Positions 18,280-33,298 are shown, counted from the first letter of the stretch. The stretch is 34,144 bases of DNA from an uncultured bacterium (GCA_937862935.1 CALMEO010000136.1:1-34144); one strand, 5' to 3'. Made by a program: numbers and translations. Notes: generated by a model from the sequence alone, not told the origin.

Positions 18280-18307
18280 ACCATACATATATACACCAAA
18301 AACACAA
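18280..18307 (-). promoter_or_regulatory. Possible promoter for the HD hydrolase operon
   Basis: On the minus strand, TTGTGT (18302-18307), 16-bp spacer, TATGGT (18280-18285). The -10 is poor. If correct, transcription starts near 18273 and the start codon must be ATG 18251. Confidence 0.35.
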
Positions 18308-18370
18308 GGAGAAATCCTTTATATAGCTACGATACAGCTCTTTATATGTAGTGATATAAAAAAATACAAT

Positions 18371-18400
18371 AAAAAAAACCTCCTCCCAGATACGGGAAGA
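18371..18400 (-). terminator. Rho-independent terminator of the lipoprotein gene
   Basis: On the minus strand TCTTCCCGTATCTGGGAGGA forms a stem (CTTCCC with GGGAGG-type pairing) followed by a run of eight T. Confidence 0.75.
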
Positions 18401-18423
18401 GATCAATGTAGCAGAGACTTATA

Positions 18424-19206
18424 CTAGAGAGCATTATACTGCTCAATAATGTTTGCTAGTATTTTTCTGGCTGGAGCAGGGATTACGTGAGCTGTTCTCC
18501 ACAATTTATATGCCCGCCCAAATTCGGAGCGATCACTACCAAAGGCAGTGGGGAATTTTCTGAAGAAACTGTCTTCAAATTCCTTCCATTTAGGGTGATA
18601 CCACACACCATCGGTAGACGAGGTAGAATGGATTTTGTAGAATTTTGTGAATTCGTTGGCGTATTCTTTGTGGAATCCCTCAGTAGAGTACTGGTCCTTG
18701 AGATAGGGAAGAATATCTACATTTACTGAAGATACATTAAGTTTTTTTTTGAGCCAGGCGATGCGTGCATGCTCAGATAAAAAAACTTTTTGCCAGAGTG
18801 CAGGATTAGCAATGAATGCTTTCCGTAGGAAGAGATATCCTGACTCTTTGCATATATCCGATATTGCCCAACGGAATGAAGCAAATGAACCATCTGATTG
18901 GATATATTGGCAGGCATGCATAATATTGCCGCCGTTCCAGATAGGAACAATTCCCAGAGGGAAAAGGTTCATGTTGTTTAGTGTATCTTCAATTTCAGTC
19001 GCAGCAATGGCTTCATCGATTCTTTCTCTATCTGCCTTCTGAAATTGATCAACGAGGTTCTGAAGATCTGCTTGCTGCTGTTGGCAGTCAGCAAGTTGTT
19101 GCTGGTTCCCATTATCAGGTGTTGTGTGATTATTGTTCCCACCACCACAGGCAACCATACTTACAAGGATAGCTATTGCTATCATACTGTTCATAATTTT
19201 TTTCAT
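18424..19206 (-). CDS. Lipoprotein of unknown function, possibly acquired
   Basis: A 260-residue protein from ATG 19206 to TAG 18424-18426. It has a lipoprotein signal: basic start, hydrophobic 'MIAIAILVSMVAC' with the lipobox Cys at residue 20, then a polar linker 'GGGNNNHTTPDNGNQQQ'. A Gln-rich coiled-coil-like stretch follows (about 38-62), then a helical domain with several Trp ('FASFRWAI', 'KLWRTAHVIP') and no motif I know. It would sit on the outer face of the membrane. All 13 or so glycines use GGN codons and none TGA. The gene is visibly richer in G+C than its surroundings and has its own promoter and terminator. This points to recent acquisition from an organism with the standard code. 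Confidence 0.85.
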   Translation of the reverse strand: MKKIMNSMIAIAILVSMVACGGGNNNHTTPDNGNQQQLADCQQQQADLQNLVDQFQKADRERIDEAIAATEIEDTLNNMNLFPLGIVPIWNGGNIMHACQYIQSDGSFASFRWAISDICKESGYLFLRKAFIANPALWQKVFLSEHARIAWLKKKLNVSSVNVDILPYLKDQYSTEGFHKEYANEFTKFYKIHSTSSTDGVWYHPKWKEFEDSFFRKFPTAFGSDRSEFGRAYKLWRTAHVIPAPARKILANIIEQYNAL

Positions 19207-19233
19207 TTTTTGTTATGTATTTTTGTTTAATAT

Positions 19234-19261
19234 AATATAAACATTTTATGATAAATGTCAA
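19234..19261 (-). promoter_or_regulatory. Promoter of the lipoprotein gene
   Basis: Minus strand: perfect TTGACA (19256-19261), 16-bp spacer, TATATT (19234-19239). Start is expected near 19227, about 20 nt before ATG 19206. Confidence 0.65.
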
Positions 19262-19394
19262 TAGTAAAAAGAGAATAAAAAAATAAAAAAATATCGAGTT
19301 TAGGGGTGAATTATTCCGTCTAATTTAAATATGAACTAAGATATATATATAGTATAGCTAGATATAACAGAAACTCTTATATATTTTTTCTTGT

Positions 19395-19414
19395 AAAAAG
19401 GATTTATCCTTTTT
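19395..19414. repeat. 20-bp palindrome upstream of the rplJ promoter
   Basis: AAAAAGGAT and ATCCTTTTT are separated by TT, a 9-bp stem. It lies between two direct copies of TTTTCTTGTAAAAA (about 19386-19399 and 19411-19424), just before the -35 box at 19429. It could be an operator, an upstream activating element or a bidirectional terminator. The rest of 19262-19394 shows nothing I can name beyond AT-rich sequence. Confidence 0.45.
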
Positions 19415-19428
19415 CTTGTAAAAAAGAC

Positions 19429-19456
19429 TTGCAATTATACCCAATTTTCCTATAAA
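19429..19456 (+). promoter_or_regulatory. Promoter of the L10-L12 operon
   Basis: TTGCAA at 19429-19434, a 16-bp spacer, TATAAA at 19451-19456. The predicted start, near 19463, is exactly at the 5' edge of the L10 leader element, which supports both calls. Confidence 0.65.
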
Positions 19457-19462
19457 ACTACC

Positions 19463-19572
19463 ATAACTACCCAAGACAGTAGGTTGCTAAACGCATAAAA
19501 CATCAATTCCTACCTAGGTTCACATACAGATAATATTTTTTGTATAAGAACCTTGCCAAAGGTCTTTTTTTA
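19463..19572 (+). promoter_or_regulatory. Ribosomal protein L10 leader with attenuator
   Basis: The element carries the L10-leader hallmark: ACCCAAGACAGTAGGTTG on the 5' side and ATTCCTACCTAGGTTC on the 3' side, with AGTAGG pairing CCTAC(C). Equivalent AGACAGTAGG/CCTACC leaders bind L10(L12)4 in other bacteria and control rplJL. Downstream, ACCTT (19550-19554) and AAGGT (19559-19563) plus seven T form a terminator. The segment GAACCT (19548-19553) can instead pair with AGGTTC (19516-19521). Terminator and antiterminator are thus mutually exclusive, as expected for autogenous attenuation. Confidence 0.7.
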
Positions 19573-19573
19573 A

Positions 19574-19712
19574 ATTAAAAATGAATAATACAAAATAAAT
19601 AATGAGAGAATGGTAAAATTTATAAGCTATGGTACCTTACAATAGTTTATAAAATACACAATCCAACATCATTCATTGTTAATCATTAATCATTAATCAT
19701 TTATTTATAAAG
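19574..19712. repeat. Intergenic imperfect inverted repeat before rplJ
   Basis: Same design as 350-474. ATGAATAAT words lie on the left. A central palindrome pairs TATAAGCTATGGTA (19621-19634) with TACAATAGTTTATA (19638-19651). The right side carries CATTCATTGTTAATC followed by tandem AATCATT copies (about 19680-19705). It separates the L10 leader from the rplJ start codon. Confidence 0.55.
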
Positions 19713-19724
19713 TTATATAGTAAG

Positions 19725-20366
19725 ATGACGATAACCAAAGAAAAGAAAAATCAGCTCTTAGCAAAATATAAGGGAGATCTAAGTAGCGCAACAAACGCCG
19801 TGATTGTAAAACAATCAGGTATCCCTGTGACGCTTGCCAACAAAATCAGAATGGAACTTAAAGTTGCTGATGGGAATATGAACATCATCAAAAAGAGAAT
19901 TTTTCTAAAGGCACTCAAAGACGCAGGTCTCGAAGAGATAGGTGTAGATACTTTAGAAGGATCAGTATTTGCATTGTATGCAACAGAAAATGAATTTTGA
20001 CCACTCAAAGTAATCAACAAATATTTGAAAGAGTTTAAAAAAGCCAACAAAGGATCAGAATTTACGTTCTTGTGAGGTTGGTTTGAAAAAAAATGGCAAG
20101 GTGGTGAATATGTTGATGAACTTGCTAATATACCTACAAAAGAAGAATTATTATCCAAACTTTGTTACTTATTCAGTTATCCATTACAATCATTTGCTTG
20201 TGCACTTAATGAAGTTGCAAAGAAAAATGGTGGAGCAGTAGAAATTAAAGCTGAAAGTAAAGAAGAAGTCAAAGTGGAAGTAACGACAGAAGAAACAAAA
20301 GAAGTCATTGCGAGCGAAAGTGAAGCAATCCAGGAAGAAAAAATAGAAGAAACTCCATCTGTATAA
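19725..20366 (+). CDS. rplJ: Ribosomal protein L10
   Basis: A 213-residue L10 with TGA glycines at 19998 and 20073. The N-terminal domain shows the family pattern: 'LLAKYKGDLSSATNAVIVKQ', 'TLANKIRMELKVAD', 'MNIIKKRIFLKALKDAG', and 'LEGSVFALYATENEFGPLKV'. The C-terminal helix that holds L12 dimers is followed by about 40 acidic residues ('ESKEEVKVEVTTEETKEVI' and beyond), making the protein longer than the usual 165-175. L10 anchors the L12 stalk on the large subunit and binds its own leader. It lies directly before rplL, the standard pair, and behind an L10 leader. Confidence 0.93.
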
Positions 20367-20368
20367 AG

Positions 20369-20460
20369 ACAGGTACAAGGATAAAGGAACTAAAACCAAG
20401 TTCCTCGTCCCAAGATACAAGTCCCTCATTACCAAATTATAGTTGTTAACGTATTGTAAC
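20369..20460. repeat. Intergenic hairpin repeat between rplJ and rplL
   Basis: Contains AAGGAACT pairing AAGTTCC around AAAACC, then GATACAAGTCCC and TTACCAAATTATAGTTG. These words recur near 3749-3829, 14155-14213 and 31836-31945. A GTTAACG/CGTATTGTAAC inverted pair closes the segment. In the rplJ-rplL gap such a hairpin could tune the high L12:L10 ratio. Confidence 0.5.
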
Positions 20461-20478
20461 ATATCCTTTATATTATAA

Positions 20479-20880
20479 ATGTTTCAAGAAATGGAATTAT
20501 CAAAAAATGCTCAAAAAATACTGGAGCTCATCAAAGAAATGACTGCAGTAGAAATGAATCAACTTGTAAAAGCTATTGAAGAAGAATTTGGAGTTAGTGC
20601 TGCTGCTATGGTAGTTGCATGAGCTGCTGGTGGAGCTACTGGTGGAGATGCTGCTGGTGGAGCACAAGCAGATTCTGTTGATATCGAATTGACGGATATT
20701 GGACAACAAAAAATCTGAGTTATTAAAGCAGTCAAAGAACTTCTTGGACTTGGGCTTAAAGAAGCAAAAGATTTAGTTGAAAAAGCACCTACAGTAATCA
20801 AAGAAAAAGTGAAGTATGAAGAAGCTGAAGGTATCAAAGCTAAATTGGAAGCTGAATGAGCTACTATCTCTTTCAAGTAG
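20479..20880 (+). CDS. rplL: Ribosomal protein L7/L12
   Basis: A 133-residue L12. The N-terminal dimerisation helices read '[20 protein letters not shown]'. A flexible Ala/Gly hinge follows ('[20 protein letters not shown]'), then the C-terminal factor-binding domain '[20 protein letters not shown]', '[13 protein letters not shown]' and the final 'EGATISFK'. Three TGA glycines occur, one in the hinge and two in the globular domain. L12 recruits translation GTPases to the ribosome. ATG 20491 ('MELSKNAQ') is closer to the usual L12 start and may be the true one. The gene ends in TAG. Confidence 0.96.
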
Positions 20881-21001
20881 AGCTTAGAAAAGGACGAGGA
20901 AATTAGATAATAGGACTTAATATACATATGTATGTAAGGTCTAAAAACTAAAATCTAGGGTCCAAAAACTAAGATCTTTTATTTATCAAATCGCAAAAAT
21001 T
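20881..21001. repeat. Intergenic repeats between rplL and rpsB
   Basis: An imperfect palindrome centred on ATACATATGTAT (AGGACTTAAT...GTAAGGTCT arms) is followed by a tandem imperfect repeat of about 20 bp: GGTCTAAAAACTAAAATCT and GGTCCAAAAACTAAGATCT (about 20938-20978). Confidence 0.5.
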
Positions 21002-21664
21002 ATGAGTATATCTGTAAACGATATAATCGAGGCACAAGCTCATATTGGTACGCTCAAAAGCGAAGCTCACCCAAAAACCAATAAATATTGGGCTGGGGTA
21101 GTAAACAATATAGCAGTGATTAATCCCGAATCCATTATAGAACAGATCGAAAACGCAAAAAAGAAAATTCAAGCAGCAAAAGCTGAATGAAAAGAAATTT
21201 TGATCGTTTCTGAAAAGAAAATGTATGCGGACGAACTCGAAATTTTAGGTGAAAAATATGGATTTAATTATCTGAATTACAAACTTCCTTCTGGATTTTT
21301 GACAAATTTTGAAACACTTAAAAAGAGAATAGAATCTATGAATACTATGGCTCGTTTTGTGGACACAGAAAACTATCTTTCTTTGACTAAAAAAGAACAG
21401 TTAGTATATAAAAGAAAACTTGCAAGAGTATTGAAAATATACAAAGGAGTAAAGGGTCTCACCAAGAAACCAGAATTAGTAATCGTTCTTGATGGACAAA
21501 TGATGGATAATTTCATCAATGAGATAACAAAAACTCCTGACGTCCAGAGTATTATTATAGCAGGCACAAATTTTGCTAGACGATGGGCAGAAGATAGTAT
21601 AATTCTTGCAAATATATGAAGTCACAAGAGTGTAGATTTTATCCTAAACAGTATGTTTAGTTAA
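21002..21664 (+). CDS. rpsB: Ribosomal protein S2
   Basis: A 220-residue S2, slightly short for the family (about 230-250), with TGA glycines at 21188 and 21617. It shows 'DIIEAQAHIGTLKSEAHPKT' (the conserved AG.H.G..t..WNPK region, quite divergent), 'VAVIN' / 'IAVINPESIIEQIENAKKKI', 'LPSGFLTNFETLKKRI', 'LTKKEQLVYKRKLARVLKI' and 'PELVIVLD'. The last strand 'SIIIAGTNFARRWAEDSIIL' replaces the usual 'PVIAIVDTN.DP'. S2 binds S1 and the mRNA exit side of the small subunit. In most bacteria rpsB and tsf are adjacent; here a membrane-protein gene separates them. Confidence 0.9.
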
Positions 21665-21714
21665 TTTCTTGCGCATAGAATTGCGTAAAGCAATTTATAT
21701 TCTCTTCGATTCAT

Positions 21715-22167
21715 ATGGAAGAAACAGGTCAGTCCAACACAATTGGGCAAATGTCAGAAACAACTACTCCTATGGTGATTGAATCCTCAAAAGAGATCTA
21801 TATACCTAGTAGTACCGAGAAAAAGAGGGCAGTAATGATGTATCTTCTTATAGGGATCATTGTAGTCGCATTCAACAATCAAAAAAAAAGTGATTTTGAA
21901 TACTTTCATCTCAAACAATCTTTGTGATGGCGAGCTGTATTTCTCCTTCTTATAGTAGTGTCTTCAATATTTATGTTTATCCCTTTGATAAAATATATCC
22001 CCATATTTTTGGTGGTGATTATGGTCGCTTTCTTGGCTATCTTTATCAAACGCGCTCGAAATGGTAAATATACAATATCAGAGGAAAATAAACTGGCGAT
22101 ATTTGTCGGCTTAGGAGAATGGATTATGAATTTATTTGAGATTAATAACGAAGAACTTCCAAAATAA
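21715..22167 (+). CDS. Tic20/DUF4870-like membrane protein
   Basis: A 150-residue protein with one TGA glycine (21925). The polar N-terminus (about 1-38) is followed by hydrophobic segments near 40-53 ('AVMMYLLIGIIVVAF'), 73-90 ('AVFLLLIVVSSIFMFIPL') and 92-110 ('YIPIFLVVIMVAFLAIFI'). Between them is 'FEYFHLKQSLGWR', the 'FH.rQs.g' motif of DUF4870/Tic20-like small membrane proteins. The function of that family in bacteria is not settled. It is inserted between rpsB and tsf on the same strand. Confidence 0.68.
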
Positions 22168-22288
22168 TAAATAAATAATGAAAAACAAATAAAAAAATTA
22201 CATGTTATACACTATGTTAAATTACAATAGTCTGTAATCAAATAAACCATATATTATTCATGCTTAATTTTTAATTATTAATTAATTG
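22168..22288. repeat. Intergenic imperfect inverted repeat before tsf
   Basis: Third copy of the 350-474 type. It has AAATAATGAAAAAC on the left, a centre CTATGTTAAATTACAATAG (22212-22230), and TATTATTCATGCTTAA with TAATT repeats on the right, ending at the tsf start codon. Confidence 0.5.
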
Positions 22289-22290
22289 GT

Positions 22291-23091
22291 ATGTGAAATA
22301 TCGAATTATTAAAACAACTAAGAGATATCACATTTGCTCCTCTTAAGGATTGTAAAGATGCTTTACTTGAAGCAGGCGATGACTTAATAAAAGCACAAGA
22401 AATTCTTAGGAAAAAAGGAATTGCAAAAGCATGAACGAGAGCTGAAAGACAAACAAATGAAGGAATTGTAAAAGTACAAGAAAAAGAAGGAAAAATAGTC
22501 GGACTCAAACTTTTATGTGAGACAGATTTTGTCGCAAAAAATGAAAATTTCCAAGCATTATTTGACTCAGTGATAACCAAAATTGCACAAAGCAATAAAG
22601 AAATAACTGCATTAGAAGACCTTGATCCTACAATAGCAGAAGCTATCGATAACGAAGTAAAAGAATTTATGGGGAAAACAGGTGAAAATATGGCTATCGG
22701 TGGTGTTTTGGTAACAACAGAAAAAGCATTTATCTATAATCATCCAGGAAACAGAGTTGCTTCGCTTATCTTTTTTGAAGGAGGAAACGATGAGATAGCA
22801 AAAGAACTTGCTTTGCAAGTAACTGCTATGAATCCCGCTTTTGTTTCTTTTGATCAAGTAGATGCCAACCAGACTGCACAGATGAAGGAAGAATTTGAAG
22901 CTGAACTCAAAGCTGCTGGAAAACCAGAAGCTATGATCGCACAGATTGTTGATGGTAAAATAAAAAAATCATTGGCTGATGTCGTTCTTCTAGAACAAGA
23001 ATATATTAGAGATGGTGCAAAGAAAGTAAAAGAAATTTTGCCAGCTGATATGAAAGTACATAAATTTATCAGAATGGCTATTGGATCGTAA
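22291..23091 (+). CDS. tsf: Translation elongation factor Ts
   Basis: A 266-residue EF-Ts. The N-terminal UBA-like domain reads '[20 protein letters not shown]' and '[20 protein letters not shown]'. The nucleotide-exchange signature '[16 protein letters not shown]' and the later '[15 protein letters not shown]' and '[16 protein letters not shown]' are clear. EF-Ts recycles EF-Tu from GDP to GTP. Codon 2 is TGA (ATG TGA AAT), read as glycine; another TGA gives the glycine of 'AKAGTRAERQ'. Standard-code annotation would therefore start only near 22570 and lose the first 93 residues. Confidence 0.95.
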
Positions 23092-23118
23092 ATTTTTACT
23101 ACCTTACATAATAAAATA

Positions 23119-23685
23119 ATGCAAAAGTATGATGTAGTGTTGTTGCTTGACGCGTCTTTATCAGAGACTAATCGTAAAGAGGTGGTTTCTGAATTTGAAA
23201 AACTCATCAAAAAAAATATCGTTCAACAAGATGATATGGGGCTCCAACAATTAGCCTACAATTTAGGGAATAAAGCTTGAAATGATAAGGCATATGTGTA
23301 TTCATATTGTATCGAGGCGCAAGCTGAAGATTTGGATATGATAAAAAAGAATGTCTTGTATAATAAAGCTATTAAGAGATATTTCATTTTCAAAATGAAT
23401 AAAAATGACAATTTTGCTTTATTTGAGAAAGTTAATGATGAACTTAAAGCAATTATAGAAACATGGGATGCTAAGAAACTTTGACAAAAAGTAAATTTTT
23501 TCGCTGATAAGAAAAACGAGAAATATCTTGATCGAAAATCAATATCAATATTAAAGAAATATGTCACGAGATTTGGTAATATTAAACCAAGAGCATATAC
23601 ACAAAATTCTGTAGGTACACAAAAGAAACTCAAAACAGCAATTCTTAGAGCTAGAGAACTCGGATTTATAGCGTATAAAAAATAA
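23119..23685 (+). CDS. rpsF-rpsR: Fused ribosomal proteins S6-S18
   Basis: One 188-residue frame holds two ribosomal proteins. Residues 1 to about 115 are S6: 'MQKYDVVLLLDASLSE', 'LQQLAYNLGNKAGNDKAYVY', 'NVLYNKAIKRYFIFKM'. Residues about 130-188 are S18: 'YLDRKSISILKKYVTRFGNI', 'KPRAYTQNSVGTQKKLKTAI', 'LRARELGFIAYKK'. The link contains TGA at 23482-23484 (codon 122), read as glycine. No ATG, GTG or TTG start in this frame precedes the S18 part after that codon, so S18 can be made only by reading UGA. S6 and S18 bind each other on the small-subunit platform and are usually separate neighbours (rpsF-ssb-rpsR). The gene starts 27 bp after tsf. Confidence 0.9.
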
Positions 23686-23760
23686 ATTAAGAATAAGGAC
23701 TCGGAGATAAGAGAGAAAAAATGTCTCTCGTGCCTTTCAACCTCCTACCAATGTCTAAAA
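23686..23760. repeat. Intergenic hairpin before rpmH
   Basis: AGAGAGA and TCTCTC around AAAAAATG form a hairpin, flanked by AAGGACTCGG-type words that resemble those in other gaps. The rpmH start is preceded by AAAGGA, one of the few good ribosome-binding sites in the window. Confidence 0.4.
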
Positions 23761-23783
23761 TTTATCATTTATTATAAAGGAAA

Positions 23784-23939
23784 ATGGCTAGTAAATTAAG
23801 AAGAGTAAGAAAATATTCTCGAATTAAGAGAATCGGTAAACATGGATTTAGAGAAAGAATGTTAACTCCAGGAGGAAGAGCAGTACTGAGTAGAAGGAGA
23901 AGAAAGGGAAGAAAACAGTTGACCGTTCAAAGATCGTAA
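23784..23939 (+). CDS. rpmH: Ribosomal protein L34
   Basis: A 51-residue very basic protein with the L34 signature '[20 protein letters not shown]' and '[10 protein letters not shown]'. The N-terminus '[18 protein letters not shown]' replaces the usual 'MKRTYQPSK'. No TGA is used; its glycines are GGT or GGA. A ribosome-binding site (AAAGGA) lies 4-9 bp before ATG. L34 is normally found with rnpA near the replication origin; here it sits between the S6-S18 fusion and rpoB. It is too small to stand out in a simple ORF scan but the match is unambiguous. Confidence 0.95.
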   Translation: MASKLRRVRKYSRIKRIGKHGFRERMLTPGGRAVLSRRRRKGRKQLTVQRS

Positions 23940-24039
23940 ATCGGTTTTTGAATTTTTTTGTTTTTAGCGTGAAGAAAATTTTTGACTATCTTGCGTATAG
24001 ACCCGACTCATCGTTTATTTTCTTATCACAGATAACCTT

Positions 24040-27807
<3,768 letters not shown>

Positions 27808-27932
27808 AATAATTAATGATACATGATACATGATGCATGAACATTATATGAGTATAACCAAATAGTTCTTGCATCTTAAATCTTGTATCTCTTAATCATT
27901 AAGTCATTTATTTTCTTACTAAGAAATTTAGT
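27808..27932. repeat. rpoB-rpoC gap with imperfect inverted repeat
   Basis: AATGATACATGATACATGATGC (about 27815-27836) is an imperfect reverse complement of GCATCTTAAATCTTGTATCTC...AATCATT (about 27870-27897). ATACATG is tandemly repeated on the left arm. It ends in TTAATCATTAAGTCATTTA, very like the sequence before rplJ and before rpmA. Confidence 0.5.
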
Positions 27933-31772
<3,840 letters not shown>

Positions 31773-31835
31773 TATCTACACAAAAGCAAAAATAAGCAAA
31801 ATAAAGCTTGAAAATGGCATCGAAATTGCTATACA

Positions 31836-31945
31836 CAAAATCTACTAAATTAGTACATAGGAACAAGGGATAGGGAAAAGGGATATATAAAAACATCCTA
31901 GTTCCAAATACCAAGTCCCCTAATTCTTTTTAATCATTAGTTACA
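31836..31945. repeat. Intergenic hairpin repeat before rpmA
   Basis: Contains ACTAAATTAGTAC, AGGAACAAGGGATAGGG and, on the other side, ATCCTAGTTCC and ATACCAAGTCCCC, which pair with it imperfectly. The AGGAACAAGG and CAAGTCCC modules match those at 14155-14213 and 20369-20460. It ends in TTTAATCATTAG shortly before the rpmA start. Confidence 0.5.
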
Positions 31946-31951
31946 AAGTAA

Positions 31952-32224
31952 ATGGCACACAAAAAAGCCGGTGGATCGGCAAAAAATCTTAGAGATTCGA
32001 AACCAAAGTATAGATGAGTCAAGGTTTTCGGATGACAGAATACTGTCGCTGGAAATATCATCATTAGACAAAAAGGATCTAAATTTGAATGTGGAAAAAA
32101 TGCATATTTGGGAAGCGATTTTTCAGTTCATGCAAAGATTGATGGAGTAGTTACATTCAGCAAGAAAAAAGTAGTCAGATTTGATGGAAGAAAATATCTT
32201 AAGACTATCGTAGATATAAAATAA
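31952..32224 (+). CDS. rpmA: Ribosomal protein L27
   Basis: A 90-residue L27 with TGA glycines in 'YRGVKVFGGQ' (both families' conserved G positions). The N-terminus 'MAHKKAGGSAKNLRDSKPKY' is the typical form that reaches the peptidyl-transferase centre without a cleavable Firmicutes-type extension. 'GNIIIRQKGSKFECGKNAYL' and 'HAKIDGVVTFSKKK' complete the match. It is not next to rplU, its usual partner, but follows rpoC. Confidence 0.95.
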
Positions 32225-32318
32225 GTATTAGAGTAAACGGCCATATGTTAAAATGCACACAACGCTTTTAACAATGTATTGTTTAGTCATTTAGTCGTTT
32301 TATCGTTTTATCGTTACC
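32225..32318. repeat. Gap between rpmA and rpmF with hairpin and tandem repeat
   Basis: GTTAAAA (32247-32253) pairs with TTTTAAC (32266-32272). Just before the rpmF start there are tandem TCGTTTTA copies preceded by TTTAGTCATTTAGTCG. Confidence 0.5.
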
Positions 32319-32319
32319 A

Positions 32320-32550
32320 ATGACAATCGGTCCAAAAAAGAAAATTTCCCAATCACAAGGACGCAAAAGGCATTCTACATGGGAGAGATTAAATATCAAG
32401 AGAATGGTAGAAGCTCACAAAGTTTCAATATGCAAAAACTGTGGAGCCAAAAAACTTTCTCATAGAGTATGTCCAGTATGTGGATATTATAAAGGTAAAC
32501 AAATCATTACCATCAAGAGTAAGAGTAAAGAGACAGTGGTAGATGCATAA
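32320..32550 (+). CDS. rpmF: Ribosomal protein L32
   Basis: A 76-residue L32. The basic N-terminus 'PKKKISQSQGRKRHSTWERL' matches the family's 'P.rk.S.sr...RRshw'. A four-cysteine zinc ribbon follows: 'CKNCGAKKLSHRVCPVCGYYKG'-type spacing (CxxC, then CxxC). It is longer than the usual 56-60 residues because of a C-terminal tail 'KSKSKETVVDA'. No TGA codon is used. It precedes the nusB-like gene. Confidence 0.94.
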   Translation: MTIGPKKKISQSQGRKRHSTWERLNIKRMVEAHKVSICKNCGAKKLSHRVCPVCGYYKGKQIITIKSKSKETVVDA

Positions 32551-32666
32551 TATAAAATAGCTAAAAGAGTAAAGCTTGAAGCTTTTGTCCTTTAAAAAGT
32601 CAAAGGGTAAAACTTGTTGCTTTGCTCACTCAGAATATGGTCTTTAGTCTCTTTCAAATCCAAAAC

Positions 32667-33206
32667 ATGAATATCAAGGCAAGAATCAATGCGAGAAAAA
32701 TAGTACTTTCCTATTTGTATCAGCATTGTTTTTTTGTTAATCTGATACAACAGGATAAAATGATTACCGAGTCCTTATTTATCGATTATATTTTTAAGAC
32801 AGATAAGGGGATGTATGATGAAGAAAAGGAAAAACTCAAAACACAAATAAAAACGCATATAACGTTGTATACTATAGAAGATTTCAAAAATTTTACTGAT
32901 TGTTTTTTCGACGAACGGTTGATAGAAGATATTGATTTTGATTATATCTCCAAGGTAGGAATCAACTTCACAAAATATATCGATGAGATACAAGAAAAAG
33001 TAGATAGTTACGCACAGACTTTTCAATATGTTCAGATGGATCCATTAGATCAAGCAATATTTTTGCTTGGTTATACAGAATGGAAAGAATTGTGAACCCC
33101 AAAAGAAGTGTTACTCAATGAGATGATAGAACTCGCAAAAAGATATTCTGATGAATGAGCACCAAAACTGCTCAATGGAATTATGCACAAGATAGTCAAT
33201 CAATAA
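32667..33206 (+). CDS. nusB: Transcription antitermination factor NusB
   Basis: A 179-residue NusB-family protein with TGA glycines in 'KELGTPKEV' and 'SDEGAPK'. The start 'MNIKARINARKIVLSYLYQ' matches the first NusB helix ('R..AR..alq.LYq'). The end 'MDPLDQAIFLLGYTEWKEL', 'TPKEVLLNEMIELAKRY', 'KLLNGIMHKIV' matches the last helices ('iP..V.iNEaVeLAK', 'FvNgvLd'). The middle is divergent. NusB with S10 promotes read-through of rRNA operons. A longer frame opens at ATG 32622, but the first 15 residues have no counterpart in the family, so ATG 32667 is chosen. A terminator follows. Confidence 0.85.
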
Positions 33207-33221
33207 TAAAAAAAAGAGAGG

Positions 33222-33247
33222 ATGTATCATTGGGATACATTTTTTTG
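33222..33247 (+). terminator. Rho-independent terminator after nusB
   Basis: ATGTATC (33222-33228) pairs with GATACAT (33234-33240), followed by a T-run. It closes the long ribosomal/polymerase block. Confidence 0.85.
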
Positions 33248-33250
33248 TAT

Positions 33251-33278
33251 AAAAAAATCGCCCGTAATAACGGACGAA
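33251..33278 (-). terminator. Rho-independent terminator after pyrF
   Basis: On the minus strand CGTCCGT and ACGGGCG form a stem around TATT, then seven T. It faces the nusB terminator. Confidence 0.85.
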
Positions 33279-33298
33279 ATAGAGTAGTATTGTATGGT

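Noticed and set aside
18252-18305. N-terminal membrane segment on the HD hydrolase from ATG 18305
   Set aside because: The predicted promoter overlaps this stretch, and family members start near the residues after ATG 18251.
19680-19706. Tandem AATCATT repeats as a CRISPR-like or satellite array
   Set aside because: Units of 7 bp without spacers, only about three copies; they form the right arm of an intergenic hairpin.
23784-23939. rpmH as a sign of the replication origin nearby
   Set aside because: No rnpA, dnaA or DnaA-box cluster is next to it; the gene has moved into the ribosomal block.
32622-32666. Extended NusB start at ATG 32622
   Set aside because: The extra 15 residues have no family counterpart, and the first NusB helix begins just after ATG 32667.
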